A DNA stretch of 64,000 nucleotides from positions 1 through 64,000 of the forward strand of contig VGZH01000023.1 of the NCBI GenBank assembly GCA_016872645.1. Direction: 5' to 3'. The notes below the pieces were generated by a model, which worked only from the letters and a program-made list of their open reading frames with translations, did not search any database and was not told the origin of the DNA. The stretch is from Planctomycetota bacterium (GTDB lineage: Bacteria > Planctomycetota > Planctomycetia > Planctomycetales > Planctomycetaceae). The translations under genes and the position numbers were made by a program. This document shows positions 43,820 to 52,974 of the stretch, piece after piece. Position 1 is the stretch's first letter. Each line of letters opens with the position of its first letter.

Positions 43820-45451
43820 CTAAGAACGCGACCTCGGTCCGGGGGACGCATCAGTTCTGCGGCCAGTACTTCGGTCCGCGCGGGGGCGTGACTCCTCCCG
43901 CGGGTCGCCGCCGGGGAGAGGGGATCGGCGGCGCAGCGCTTCATTCAGCCAGTCACGGAGCGGTCGCTCGACAAGCGCTCCTCGATTTCGCAGGTATTGC
44001 CGGTCGACTTGCTCGGCATCGGCGAGATGGCCGGACAATGCGAGCTCCAAGGCTTTTCCCGCCCAAGCTGTGGCGATCGCGGATTCCGGCGCGGTCTTCG
44101 ACGCGAGCACCTCCTCGCACAGCCGTTTCGCTTCAGTGAATCGTTGTTGATGGATGAGTCGTGTAATCAATTCTTGATACGCGATGTAATTTTCGCGATG
44201 ACTGCCCGGAAAGTACGACAGCACCGCCCACCAGGCGTCATCCGTGTCAGTGCGGCGAGCCACTTCGAATTGTCGCCCGAGTGTTGGCTCCCGTTCGACG
44301 TGCGTCCACGCTTCACCTGCAGGGATCGATGTCGCTGGAGCGTGCCGAGCGGACTGTGTTCCCACAGCGGCTGCCACTGTCGCCAGAAGCACGCTCCACA
44401 CGGCAAACGCGGCCCACGGATGTTCCGACGGACGCAGCCACGTCGTCCACCTTGGCCCGTGCGACTCGGACAAACCCACGTCGCTGGCGATTGTTGGAGA
44501 GTCGACGGGTATCGTGAATTCACCATGTGTTCCGATTCGCTTTTCGAGTTCTCGCAAATCGCGTAGCAACGATTCCGCTGAGGGGAATCGCTCGTCCGGT
44601 TGCTTCGCCAGCATTCGTTGAATCAGTTGGCAGACAGGCGGCGAGAGATCGGGACGCAACTCGGCTAACTTCGGAGGAGGCGTATGAACTTGATGGTAGG
44701 CGACCACCAGCGCGGTCTCGCCTCGGAACGGAGGTCGCCCCGCCAGCAAGTGGTAGAACGTCGCGCCCAGTGAATACAGGTCGCTGCGATGATCGACCTT
44801 CGAGCCTTGAACTTGCTCCGGGCTCATATACAGCGGCGTTCCCATCGTCATGCCGGCCTGAGTCAGCCGCAGGTCGCCTCCTTGAGTGAGCTGCGCTAAT
44901 CCGAAGTCGACGACTTTGGCGACTCCTTTACGCGTCAACAGGATGTTCTCGGGCTTGATGTCGCGATGGACGATTCCTTTGTCGGCCGCCGCTTGCAGTG
45001 CCGCCGCCACTTGTTTCAACAAGTGCACCGCGATGTGCGCGGGGGGCGGACCTTTCTTGAGGATGTAGTCCCGCATGTTCATCCCGGCAACATATTCCTG
45101 AGCGATGAACCGCACGCCGTTTGACTCACCAACCGCGTAGACCTGGACGATGTTGGGATGATTCAGTCCGGCCGTTGCGAACGCCTCTTGTTCGAAGCGC
45201 CGGCGGCAGGTCTCGTCCGCCTGGATATCAGGTCGCATGACCTTGATTGCGACTTGTCGCTGCAGCGACGTCTGCTCGGCCAGCCAGACTTCGGCCATCC
45301 CGCCACCGCCGAGTCTTCGCAAAAGCCGGAATTCGCCGAGCATCTGGTTCTTCAGATCGGCAACTCGCAGGAGTCCGCTGACCGGGGCGCGGCCAAGGAT
45401 TTGGCTCTGCGAAACCGCCTGCGTCAAACTGGCATCACCCGCGTCCGACAT
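43820..45451 (-). CDS. Membrane-anchored Ser/Thr protein kinase (Hanks type)
   Basis: A 543-residue kinase. Glycine loop GGGGMAEV (48-55), Lys70 in [13 protein letters not shown] (162-169) with catalytic Asp164, DFG (182-184), and [10 protein letters not shown] (204-213). A transmembrane segment follows near residue 355 ([17 protein letters not shown]). About 150 extracytoplasmic residues with TPR-like helices ([26 protein letters not shown]) and a basic tail come after it. The ATG at 45451 has AAGGTG about 7 bases upstream. It starts 10 bases after proC, so transcription from proC probably reads into the kinase. It is likely the partner of the FHA-PP2C phosphatase. Confidence 0.92.
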   Translation of the reverse strand: MSDAGDASLTQAVSQSQILGRAPVSGLLRVADLKNQMLGEFRLLRRLGGGGMAEVWLAEQTSLQRQVAIKVMRPDIQADETCRRRFEQEAFATAGLNHPNIVQVYAVGESNGVRFIAQEYVAGMNMRDYILKKGPPPAHIAVHLLKQVAAALQAAADKGIVHRDIKPENILLTRKGVAKVVDFGLAQLTQGGDLRLTQAGMTMGTPLYMSPEQVQGSKVDHRSDLYSLGATFYHLLAGRPPFRGETALVVAYHQVHTPPPKLAELRPDLSPPVCQLIQRMLAKQPDERFPSAESLLRDLRELEKRIGTHGEFTIPVDSPTIASDVGLSESHGPRWTTWLRPSEHPWAAFAVWSVLLATVAAAVGTQSARHAPATSIPAGEAWTHVEREPTLGRQFEVARRTDTDDAWWAVLSYFPGSHRENYIAYQELITRLIHQQRFTEAKRLCEEVLASKTAPESAIATAWAGKALELALSGHLADAEQVDRQYLRNRGALVERPLRDWLNEALRRRSPLPGGDPREESRPRADRSTGRRTDASPGPRSRS

Positions 45452-45461
45452 TCCAATCACC

Positions 45462-46271
45462 TTACGACTGTCCGAGTTCCTTCGATCGATTCGTCGCGGC
45501 TTCGACGGCGTTCATCAACGCCGCTCGCAGTCCGCCGCGCTCCAGCGCGTGCAGTCCGGCGATCGTCGTCCCGCCGGGCGAGGTCACAGCGTCCTTGAGC
45601 GTCCCCGGATGCTTGCCCGTCTCGATCACCATCTTGGCCGCGCCGAGCAGCGTTTGAGCGGCGAGCTTCGTCGCGACATCGCGCGGCAAGCCGACACGCA
45701 CGCCGCCGTCGCTCAGCGCTTCGATGATTTGATAGACGTAGGCCGGCCCGCTGCCCGACAGTCCCGTCACGGCATCCAGTAACTTTTCATCGACCGAAAC
45801 CGCCACACCGACCGACGACAACAGTTGCTCGACCAGCGCCGCGTCCTCTTTGGTCGCCGCGCCGCCAATCGCGAAGCCGCTGGCGGAAGCCCCGACCAGG
45901 CAGGGTGTGTTCGGCATCACACGCACCAGCCGCGTAGTTTCGCTCAATCCTGCGGCCAACGTCTTCAACGGCACTCCCGCCGCGATCGAGATGACCAAGT
46001 GCTGAGCCGTGACCTTCCCCTTGAGTTCCGCCAGCACCCCGCTCATCTGCTGCGGCTTGACCGCCAAGATGACGATCTGCGAAGCAGAGACGACCTCCGC
46101 GTTCGTTTCGACAGCGCGCGACTTCGTTTCAGAAGCGAATTGTTGGCGAGCCGCCGGGTACACATCGCTCGCCACAATTCGATCAGCCGACGTGAATCCC
46201 GCCGCGACCAACCCGCGAGCCAACGCCGTTGCCATCTTCCCCGCGCCAATGAAACCCACTCGCTGAGTCAT
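45462..46271 (-). CDS. proC: Pyrroline-5-carboxylate reductase
   Basis: A 269-residue enzyme, the family's usual length. It makes proline from pyrroline-5-carboxylate with NAD(P)H. The Rossmann motif [15 protein letters not shown] is at residues 7-21. AVKPQQM near 72, [11 protein letters not shown] near 119 and [17 protein letters not shown] near 169 (split: [10 protein letters not shown]) are family blocks, with [15 protein letters not shown] near 222. It precedes the Ser/Thr kinase gene by 10 bases. Upstream lies a short repeat (46279-46315). Confidence 0.95.
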   Translation of the reverse strand: MTQRVGFIGAGKMATALARGLVAAGFTSADRIVASDVYPAARQQFASETKSRAVETNAEVVSASQIVILAVKPQQMSGVLAELKGKVTAQHLVISIAAGVPLKTLAAGLSETTRLVRVMPNTPCLVGASASGFAIGGAATKEDAALVEQLLSSVGVAVSVDEKLLDAVTGLSGSGPAYVYQIIEALSDGGVRVGLPRDVATKLAAQTLLGAAKMVIETGKHPGTLKDAVTSPGGTTIAGLHALERGGLRAALMNAVEAATNRSKELGQS

Positions 46272-46278
46272 GCTGTTT

Positions 46279-46315
46279 CCCCAACCGCTAACCCCTGATC
46301 CCCAACCCCTTGCTC
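46279..46315. repeat. CTAACCCCTGATCCCCAACC-type repeat
   Basis: CCCCAACCGCTAACCCCTGA from 46279, continuing TCCCCAACCCCTTGC, lies between proC and the RraA-like gene. It resembles the reverse complement of 39141-39179. It is made of imperfect copies of an (A)ACCCCT unit. Confidence 0.5.
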
Positions 46316-46982
46316 AGAGCACACCGTACGTCCGATACGCCTCGCCAGCCAGCATCCCTCCGCGAATCGCGTCGCGGGTGATGTTCTCGGCGTGGACTTT
46401 CTCCCAAGCTCGACGAATCGCTTCAGTCTCCAGTTCACGAGGCACGACGACCACGCCATCGACGTCTGCAATAACCAAGTCCCCCGAACGAAATTCGATC
46501 CCGCCAATCTCGACCGGCACATCGATGTCGATCACACGTTGCCGATTCAGGCTGTCCAGCAGATTTGTGCCGAGTGCCCAAACTGCGAAGCCCATTGCTG
46601 TCATCTGCCGAACATCCCGGACCATGCCATCCACGATCGCTCCGACACAGCCTCGATTGCGAGCGGCCGTGCTGAGCAACTCGCCCCAAATCCCCGATCG
46701 GTTCGAGCCATTCGCGGCACAGACCAAGATGTCATCCGGCTGACACGCATCGACGGCTTGTAGCTCCAGTTCGTAGGGTTTCGGATCGGGGTGTGCCATA
46801 TCCGCCCACAAAGTCGTGCGGCACCGGCCGACGAGCACTCGATCTTGCACGGTCGTCGGCCGCAAGGAAATTAGCGGCGAATGCCGGCGATGCCCCAAGC
46901 TATCCAGTGCGTCCGAGACTACGGCCGCAGTCAACGATTGTCGCATCATTTCGATCGTGATGACCGTTGGTGCTGCACTCAC
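46314..46982 (-). CDS. RraA/4-hydroxy-4-methyl-2-oxoglutarate aldolase family protein
   Basis: About 222 residues. The RraA-like fold is shown by ALDSLGHRRH near residue 24, GSNRSGIWGELLSTAARNRG (split: GSNRSGIWGE, LLSTAARNRG) near 90, and GAIVDGMVRDVRQM near 112, where Gly-x-x-x-Asp-Gly and Arg-Asp bind the metal. These proteins either inhibit RNase E (RraA) or act as aldolases; this length favours the aldolase-like group. The GTG start at 46982 has GGGAGA upstream; an earlier GTG at 47012 is possible. It diverges from the DEAD-box gene with 169 bases between the starts. Confidence 0.8.
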   Translation of the reverse strand: MSAAPTVITIEMMRQSLTAAVVSDALDSLGHRRHSPLISLRPTTVQDRVLVGRCRTTLWADMAHPDPKPYELELQAVDACQPDDILVCAANGSNRSGIWGELLSTAARNRGCVGAIVDGMVRDVRQMTAMGFAVWALGTNLLDSLNRQRVIDIDVPVEIGGIEFRSGDLVIADVDGVVVVPRELETEAIRRAWEKVHAENITRDAIRGGMLAGEAYRTYGVL

Positions 46983-47151
46983 GAGAAGTCTCCCATTCCG
47001 AGGAACTAGCACGGAATTGATATCCGAATCCGCAGCGGGAATCCAATCGCCTTCGCGGTGTCGTTGCGATCCGCAAATTGACGGTCTCGATGGCCACGGC
47101 TATCTTCGCCTCACAAAATACAAACAGAGTGACCTTTTCAGGAGTTTGAGT

Positions 47152-48363
47152 TTGACGACTTCCGCCCCCGGCGCTTCGGTTACGTTCGCCGATCTCGGCT
47201 TGAGCCAACCGACGCTGAACGCTCTCCAGAACGTTCAATTTGAAAAGCCCAGTCCCATCCAGGCCGCGTTCATTCCGCTGGCCATGACCGGCATCGACTG
47301 CATCGGGCAAGCTCATACCGGCACCGGCAAGACGGCAGCGTTCGTGTTGCCGCTGCTCGAACGACTCAACTTCGATAACCGAGTTGTGCAAGCCCTCGTC
47401 CTCGCGCCGACTCGCGAACTCAGCGAGCAGATCGCCAACGAATGCAAGCGGTTGAGCTACTCGTCGATGTGCCGCAGCGTCTGCATCGTCGGTGGCCGCC
47501 CGATCCGCTCGCAGATCAACGAACTGGAAAAGGGAGTCCACATCGCCATCGGCACGCCCGGCCGAGTCATCGACTTGATCGAGCGCGGCATCTTGAACTT
47601 GCAGCATCTCACGGTTGCGATTCTCGACGAGGCGGATCGGATGCTCGACATCGGCTTTCGTCCCGACATCGAAAAAATTCTGCGACGCTGTCCGGCCGAG
47701 CGGCAAACCTTGATGCTTACCGCGACGATGCCACCGCTCGTCGAGCGACTCGCCAACCGCTACATGAAGTCGCCGGAGAAGGTCGATTGCTCCACAAACG
47801 GCATCGCCGTCAAAACGGTCGATCAGTTTTATCTGACGGTCGATGAAGATCGAAAAATGGAAACGCTCCGCAGGTTGCTGCTCGATCAGCGACCGCAGCA
47901 AGTGCTCGTCTTCCTGCGGACGAAACGGGGAGCCGATCGGTTACACGCCAAATTTTCTCGGAAGCTGCCCGACGTTGCGATCCTGCACGGCGACCTGCCG
48001 CAAACGCACCGCGACCGAGTGATGAAAGCCTTCCGCGCCGGCGAGGTCCGTATGTTGATCGCCACCGACGTCGTTGGCCGAGGGATCGACATCAGCGGAA
48101 TCTCGCACATCATCAACTTCGACATTCCGGAGTACTGCGACGACTACGTCCACCGCGTCGGCCGCACCGGCCGTCTTTCGTCGGATGAAAAGGGTTACGC
48201 CTTTACGTTCGTGACCCGCGATCAAGGCGAGCAACTGACGAACATCGAACTCCGCATCAACACGATGCTGCCGGAGTACAAGATTCCCGGCTTCGAAGCC
48301 GCGCGTCCCAAAGAGCGTCGCGCCGAATGGACCGGCGGCTTCTCCAACAGCCCAGTCTCGTAA
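47152..48363 (+). CDS. DEAD-box RNA helicase with a TTG start
   Basis: A 403-residue DEAD-box helicase. The Q motif (FADLGLSQPTLNALQNVQF near residue 12, split: FADLGLSQPT), motif I AHTGTGKT (54-61), Ia APTRELSEQI near 86, DEAD in LDEADRML near 163, SAT-type TATMPP near 194, HRVGRTGR near 339. It remodels RNA in the cytoplasm. The ATG-type start is missing: CAGGAG (47139-47144) stands 7 bases before the TTG at 47152, and the conserved protein begins right there. A second TTG lies at 47146. The frame is open to 46816 but the upstream part overlaps the divergent gene. Confidence 0.88.
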   Translation: MTTSAPGASVTFADLGLSQPTLNALQNVQFEKPSPIQAAFIPLAMTGIDCIGQAHTGTGKTAAFVLPLLERLNFDNRVVQALVLAPTRELSEQIANECKRLSYSSMCRSVCIVGGRPIRSQINELEKGVHIAIGTPGRVIDLIERGILNLQHLTVAILDEADRMLDIGFRPDIEKILRRCPAERQTLMLTATMPPLVERLANRYMKSPEKVDCSTNGIAVKTVDQFYLTVDEDRKMETLRRLLLDQRPQQVLVFLRTKRGADRLHAKFSRKLPDVAILHGDLPQTHRDRVMKAFRAGEVRMLIATDVVGRGIDISGISHIINFDIPEYCDDYVHRVGRTGRLSSDEKGYAFTFVTRDQGEQLTNIELRINTMLPEYKIPGFEAARPKERRAEWTGGFSNSPVS

Positions 48364-48518
48364 TCGGCCGGCTTTTCGAAAAGCGTGAATCATGCGATCG
48401 CGCGATTCAGGACATGAAACGATTCTCCCCGCGGACAAACTCGTTTGCGTCTCGGCATGATCGGCGGAGCCTGGCGACGTCGTTTCTCTAACCAGGCCTG
48501 CTCCCTTTACTTCGACGT

Positions 48519-49916
48519 TCAAACCGTGAACGACTGCTTGAACTGCGGGATAATCGGGTCTTCATTGCATTGATCGTGTAGCAGTTCGGCGACCGCTTGA
48601 GCGGACGTCGATTCGCCATGGACAATGAAACCTTTGCCGATGCCACCATGTTTGGCGAGATGGCCGAACCACCATTTGAAGTCTTCTGCGTCGGCGTGCG
48701 CGGACAGTCCATTGAGGACTTCGACTTTGGCTCGCAGTTCAATCTCGCGGTCGAAAATGCGGACTCGCGGCTGCCGCTCGACCAGGCGTCGGCCGAGTGT
48801 GTATTCGGCCTGGTAGCCAAGCATCACGATGGTATTTCGCTCGTTGCCGACCGCGTGTCGCAAATGATGGACGACTCTGCCGCTTTCGCACATGCCGCTG
48901 GCAGCGATGACCAAGAACGGCCCCTTGCGATCGTTCAGCGCACGGCTTTCCTGCGGACTCGCGACGTATGTCAGCCCGCGAAAGCCGAAGAGGTCATTGT
49001 CGGAGCCAAGTTGTTTCTGAGCTTCCGGATCCAGAGTACGTTGATGTGTGCGATGCACTTGCGTCAGCTTGCGCGAGAGCGGACTGTCGACAAACATCGG
49101 GATCTGCGGCAGAAGACCCTCATTAAATAGCTCGTTGAGGAAGTACACCAAGACCTGTGTGCGGCCGAGACTGAAGGCGGGGATGACCACTCTTCCCTGG
49201 ATCGCGATCGCTTCCTTCAGTATGCGCAGCAGTTCCGTTTTCAGATTTTCGGCCGGCAGATGCACCTTGTTGCCGTAGGTCGATTCGGTGATCAGAACAT
49301 CGCAGCCATTGTCGATCAACACCGGATCGCCGAGCAGCGGCAAGCTGCGGCGACCCAGGTCGCCAGTAAAGATGACTCGTTTCATTTCACCGCCGTCGAG
49401 GATTTCCAACTCGGTGATGGCCGAGCCGAGGATGTGCCCCGCCTCGTGAAAACGCAGTCGCACATCCTTCGCGAGTTCGTGCCACTCCCCGTAGGGGATG
49501 GTCTCGAATCGTTTGCACAACTCATGGACGTCGCGTTCTTCGTACAAGGGCTCGATGGGGGGGTGCCCCTTTCGCAAACGGCCGCGCAGATATTTGGCGT
49601 CTTCGGAGGCGATGTGCGCACTGTCGAGCAGCATGATCTCGGCGATGTCCGCCGTCGCGGGAGTGCAAAAGACCGGGCCGCGAAAGCCCGCCTTGAACAG
49701 TCCCGGCAAGTTGCCGCAATGATCGATGTGCGCATGCGAGAGAATGACCGCATCGAGTTTCTTCGGTTCGCAGTGAAACCGTTCATTTTTTGTGCGTGCT
49801 TCGGCCCGGTGACCTTGGAAGAGGCCGCAGTCGAACAGGATGCGACGCTCAGCGGTTTCGAGCAGGTGCTGACTGCCGGTGACTTCACCAGCGGCTCCGA
49901 AAAACGTCAGTTGCAT
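48519..49916 (-). CDS. Beta-CASP metallo-beta-lactamase RNase-like protein
   Basis: A 465-residue protein of the MBL/beta-CASP group (RNase J or CPSF73-like, YsH1-type). The zinc motif HAHIDHCG has His61, His63, Asp65 and His66; VIFTGDLGRR near 162 gives the bridging Asp. The beta-CASP domain contains VIPAFSLGRTQVLVYFLNEL (split: VIPAFSLGRTQ) near 240 and MCESGRVVHHLRH near 348, and ends with FIVHGES near 442. It is expected to cleave RNA in the cytoplasm. It is oriented against the DEAD-box gene (48363), 155 bases away, where GCTTTTCGAAAAGC (48371-48384) is a weak palindrome. Confidence 0.88.
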   Translation of the reverse strand: MQLTFFGAAGEVTGSQHLLETAERRILFDCGLFQGHRAEARTKNERFHCEPKKLDAVILSHAHIDHCGNLPGLFKAGFRGPVFCTPATADIAEIMLLDSAHIASEDAKYLRGRLRKGHPPIEPLYEERDVHELCKRFETIPYGEWHELAKDVRLRFHEAGHILGSAITELEILDGGEMKRVIFTGDLGRRSLPLLGDPVLIDNGCDVLITESTYGNKVHLPAENLKTELLRILKEAIAIQGRVVIPAFSLGRTQVLVYFLNELFNEGLLPQIPMFVDSPLSRKLTQVHRTHQRTLDPEAQKQLGSDNDLFGFRGLTYVASPQESRALNDRKGPFLVIAASGMCESGRVVHHLRHAVGNERNTIVMLGYQAEYTLGRRLVERQPRVRIFDREIELRAKVEVLNGLSAHADAEDFKWWFGHLAKHGGIGKGFIVHGESTSAQAVAELLHDQCNEDPIIPQFKQSFTV

Positions 49917-50011
49917 GGCTTCGCTCCGAGATCGAACGTTCCGAGGCTACGGCCACAGCGCACCGAAGCTGGTGCGGGTCGAAGGATTCTCAAGCTCCCG
50001 ATCGGCTGCGA

Positions 50012-51331
50012 CTATTCTTGTTCTTTCGGCTTGATAAACAGCCAGAGGGTCACGGTTTCGCCTTCGGCCAGCTTCGCTCGTGCCACCGGTTCTTGACGTT
50101 CGACGCGGAAGTTTTGCTCCTTCCGATTCGACAGCGAACCCCGTTGCAACGAGACCTTGTAGCCCAAAGTTTCGAGGATCTCTCTGGCCTTGTCGTGATC
50201 CATCCCGATGAGCGAGGGGACCGTGTTCGGCGGCAGCGTCGAGATTTTACTCTTCGCGCCATTCGTGGGTGTCGAATTGGCAGAGCTTTCAGCGGCGGGC
50301 TTCGACGGTGGTCGAACTCCATTGGCTGGGACGACCTTTCCGCCCAGACCGTCGAATTGCTCAGCACGCTCTTCATCGGCAGTCTTCGTGACGATCTTGT
50401 AATTGCGGTCCTCGAATTTGAACGGGCTCTTGCCGAGCCAGTCCGTCAGAATGTTTTTGGAGTTCTTCTCGATCTTGCCAAACACAAACACTGTTTCCTT
50501 GGTGCCGGCAGGATCGATCAGCCGCACGGCATTCGGCAGAAAAGCCTTGGTGTCGAGAATGATCTCGGCGAGCTGGTAGTTGGCCGCGTCTGAAGGCCAC
50601 AGCGGTGTGGCTCGGATGGTCGCAATTCCGTCGGCCGTGTTGTGGTTCTTCAGGTCCAGATCGTAGCGCTGGACAGCTTTATCGGCCGGCATTCCGAACA
50701 GAAATGGCAGCGGGCCGTCGATGATATTCACTCCCTGATTCTGCTTCGGCAGCAGCATGCGTGTGGCTTGTTTCTGTTGCACGTCAACTTGAGTGACCAG
50801 TTGACCATCGCAGTACCAACGCTCGGCGGGACCGGCAATGCCTGTGAATTTCACAAGTTGTCCGGTCTCCCAATGCTTGCGGTTTTCGCTGGCTCCGATT
50901 TTTTTTCTGTCGGTTTCGGGAGTCAGATCGATCCGGCCTTTGTCGGGGGACTCGTAATAGAACTTCCCGGTGTTGTGTTTCACCACGTTAAAGACGTAGT
51001 CGTATTCCCAGCGGCGATGTTCCCCTTCGAGCTTTTTGATTTTGGCTGACGAGACCTCCCAGTCCTCCAGCAGCTTTCTCAACTGCGGCGAGACGTTCTT
51101 GACCCGCATCGGTTGACCGGCCGGGCGCGCCAGCTTGTTGCCTGCGGCCGGATCTTCGGCTCCGACGGGCAGAATGGTTTTCTTTGCAGGCGACGTCTTC
51201 GCCGACGGCGGACGAGACCCGGAATTTCGATCTTGGGCAGTGGCATTGACCAGGCCAGTCAGTCCCACAGGCAGTACGGCTAACCACACGAGCCCGCGCA
51301 TCGGCATCCTTCCGAACCTGGTTCGTGGCAT
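50012..51331 (-). CDS. TIGR03009-type exported protein with C-terminal PASTA domain
   Basis: About 439 residues. The start at 51331 has AGGA about 6 bases upstream; the frame is open to 51436. A signal or membrane segment (GLVWLAVLPVGLTGLVNA) lies near residue 15. The middle (LEGEHRRWEYDYVF near 104, then WYCDGQLV and LLPKQNQG) matches the planctomycete TIGR03009 domain, related to lipoprotein-sorting LolA-like folds. The C-terminus (VPSLIGMDHDKAREILETLG, about residues 370-390) is a PASTA domain, usual in Ser/Thr kinases and penicillin-binding proteins. The two domains together suggest an envelope sensor or carrier role (inference). Confidence 0.75.
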   Translation of the reverse strand: MPRTRFGRMPMRGLVWLAVLPVGLTGLVNATAQDRNSGSRPPSAKTSPAKKTILPVGAEDPAAGNKLARPAGQPMRVKNVSPQLRKLLEDWEVSSAKIKKLEGEHRRWEYDYVFNVVKHNTGKFYYESPDKGRIDLTPETDRKKIGASENRKHWETGQLVKFTGIAGPAERWYCDGQLVTQVDVQQKQATRMLLPKQNQGVNIIDGPLPFLFGMPADKAVQRYDLDLKNHNTADGIATIRATPLWPSDAANYQLAEIILDTKAFLPNAVRLIDPAGTKETVFVFGKIEKNSKNILTDWLGKSPFKFEDRNYKIVTKTADEERAEQFDGLGGKVVPANGVRPPSKPAAESSANSTPTNGAKSKISTLPPNTVPSLIGMDHDKAREILETLGYKVSLQRGSLSNRKEQNFRVERQEPVARAKLAEGETVTLWLFIKPKEQE

Positions 51332-51645
51332 GATTTTCCTGTGTCGAGGAGACATCCTTGTCAGCTCACCGGCAACTCGGCCAATCCGTTTAGCCATTTT
51401 GCGGGGCATCCGGGCGGAGATATTAGGTTTCCTCACGAAACGCCTCTACCCCGGTTTTTGGGCGGCTCAACAGAGGCGATCCGTTTGCGATTTGCTGGTG
51501 TCATCCGCACAGAGCCGCAATTTGAGATTGTGCGAATCATGTCGTTTGGCTCCCCTCGAAATTGGCACATGCTCGAAACAGGGATTGTCTGTTCGAGACA
51601 AAACTTCCTTCGATGGGCGGATCGATCGATTGCAAAGAGTTCCAC

Positions 51646-51813
51646 ATGCGACGTTGGAAAAAGTTGCCGGAAGATGATAGTGGTGTGTCAACGGTCGAGT
51701 ACGCTCTGCTGCTGGCAATGATCATTTTGATTTCCGTGAGCACTTTGGGCGGCCTCGGCGTGGAAGTGAACAACATCTATCTCGTCATCGATCCATCATT
51801 TCCGGATCGTTAG
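51646..51813 (+). CDS. Flp-family type IVb pilin
   Basis: A 55-residue prepilin. A short charged leader (RRWKKLPEDDSG) ends at Gly13, and the mature protein begins VSTVEYALLLAMIILISVST with Glu at position 5, the pattern of Flp/Tad pilins. It would be cleaved by a TadV-type peptidase and polymerise into a thin adhesive pilus. The ATG at 51646 is the only Met that gives this leader. No Tad secretion genes are adjacent; pilT at 14650 belongs to a different pilus type. Confidence 0.82.
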   Translation: MRRWKKLPEDDSGVSTVEYALLLAMIILISVSTLGGLGVEVNNIYLVIDPSFPDR

Positions 51814-51942
51814 ACGATCGCTGCTTTTTTCTCCGCCTCTGTTTGGTCATCACAACGGCGCGGCGCTGATTGCAGGCAATTTGAGGATCGTTGATACTCG
51901 CTGCGTCCGAATGCCGAGAACGACTCTTCAGGTTGAGCTGCC

Positions 51943-52779
51943 ATGAACGCCACGACTAATTTCAAGATCCTGCCTGACTCCAGCGAACTCGAGCAGATGC
52001 AGCGTGACCTGCGGTTCCATCCCAGCCAAGTGACGGATCCACGTGTGCTCAGCCGCGAGCAAATCGTTCAGTTCAATCGTGACGGTTATGTGCGCGGACT
52101 GCAGATCTTCGACTCTGCCGGCACTGACCGAAATCGGCAGTACTTCGATGCCTTGTTGGCAAAGGTTCTGGCTGCCGGCGGAGACAGTTATTCGATCAGC
52201 ACGGCTCACCTGAAATACGGTTACGTTTACGATTTGATCACGAACGCACGCATCGTCGATTGCGTCGCGGACATTCTTGGCCCCAATGTCATTGGCTGGG
52301 GTTCGCATTTCTTCTGCAAGATGCCCCAAGACGGCAAAGCCGTGGCCTGGCATCAGGACGCCAGCTATTGGCCGCTGACACCTTCGAAAACCGTCACCGT
52401 CTGGTTGGCGATTGACGATGCCGACCGCGGCAACGCCTGCATGAAGTTCATTGCCGGTTCGCAGAACTTCGGGCATCTGACGTACCGTCCCAGCAGCGAG
52501 GCGGATCACAATGTCCTCAATCAGTCGATTGATGACGCTGAGCAATACGGCTCAGTCGTGTACGACGAACTTCAAGCGGGCGAGATTTCGATTCACGCCG
52601 ATCTGTTGCTGCATGGCTCTGAGGCCAATGCTTCTGATCGTCGGCGCTGTGGTCTGACATTGCGTTATTGCACCCCCGATGTTCGCGCCGGCTCTGAATG
52701 GAATAAAAAGGGAGTCGTCGTCCGTGGCGTCGATCCGACGGGACACTGGGCGAATCCGTCGCGGCCGGATGTCGAGTAA
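51943..52779 (+). CDS. Phytanoyl-CoA dioxygenase (PhyH) family protein
   Basis: A 278-residue Fe(II)/2-oxoglutarate oxygenase. KAVAWHQDASYWPL near residue 131 supplies the first His and Asp ligands (H-x-D), HADLLLHGSEAN near 215 the second His, and RRCGLTLRY after it the 2-oxoglutarate-binding Arg. Family members hydroxylate lipids, halogenated or natural-product substrates; this one cannot be placed more precisely. It stands alone, 129 bases after the Flp gene, with its own presumed promoter. Confidence 0.87.
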   Translation: MNATTNFKILPDSSELEQMQRDLRFHPSQVTDPRVLSREQIVQFNRDGYVRGLQIFDSAGTDRNRQYFDALLAKVLAAGGDSYSISTAHLKYGYVYDLITNARIVDCVADILGPNVIGWGSHFFCKMPQDGKAVAWHQDASYWPLTPSKTVTVWLAIDDADRGNACMKFIAGSQNFGHLTYRPSSEADHNVLNQSIDDAEQYGSVVYDELQAGEISIHADLLLHGSEANASDRRRCGLTLRYCTPDVRAGSEWNKKGVVVRGVDPTGHWANPSRPDVE

Positions 52780-52974
52780 CCCTGCTTGGAAAGTGGCCTC
52801 AATTCTCTCCTTGGATCGGATTTCCTGACGCTCCGTAAACTGGACAGACGTCTCTGTGGAGGACTCTCGCGAGCCTGTCAACTTGGTTGCGGGCGCAGGA
52901 CGAGGCCGCTATCTTGCCGCCCCCTCTTTGAGGTCTGAAGAACTGTTTGCACCATCGTTTAAGGTGATTGAGAC

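Noticed and set aside
48371-48384. Palindrome GCTTTTCGAAAAGC between the DEAD-box and beta-CASP genes
   Set aside because: Only 14 bases, self-complementary without a loop or T-run, and not clearly related to the other elements. It is too weak to call a terminator.
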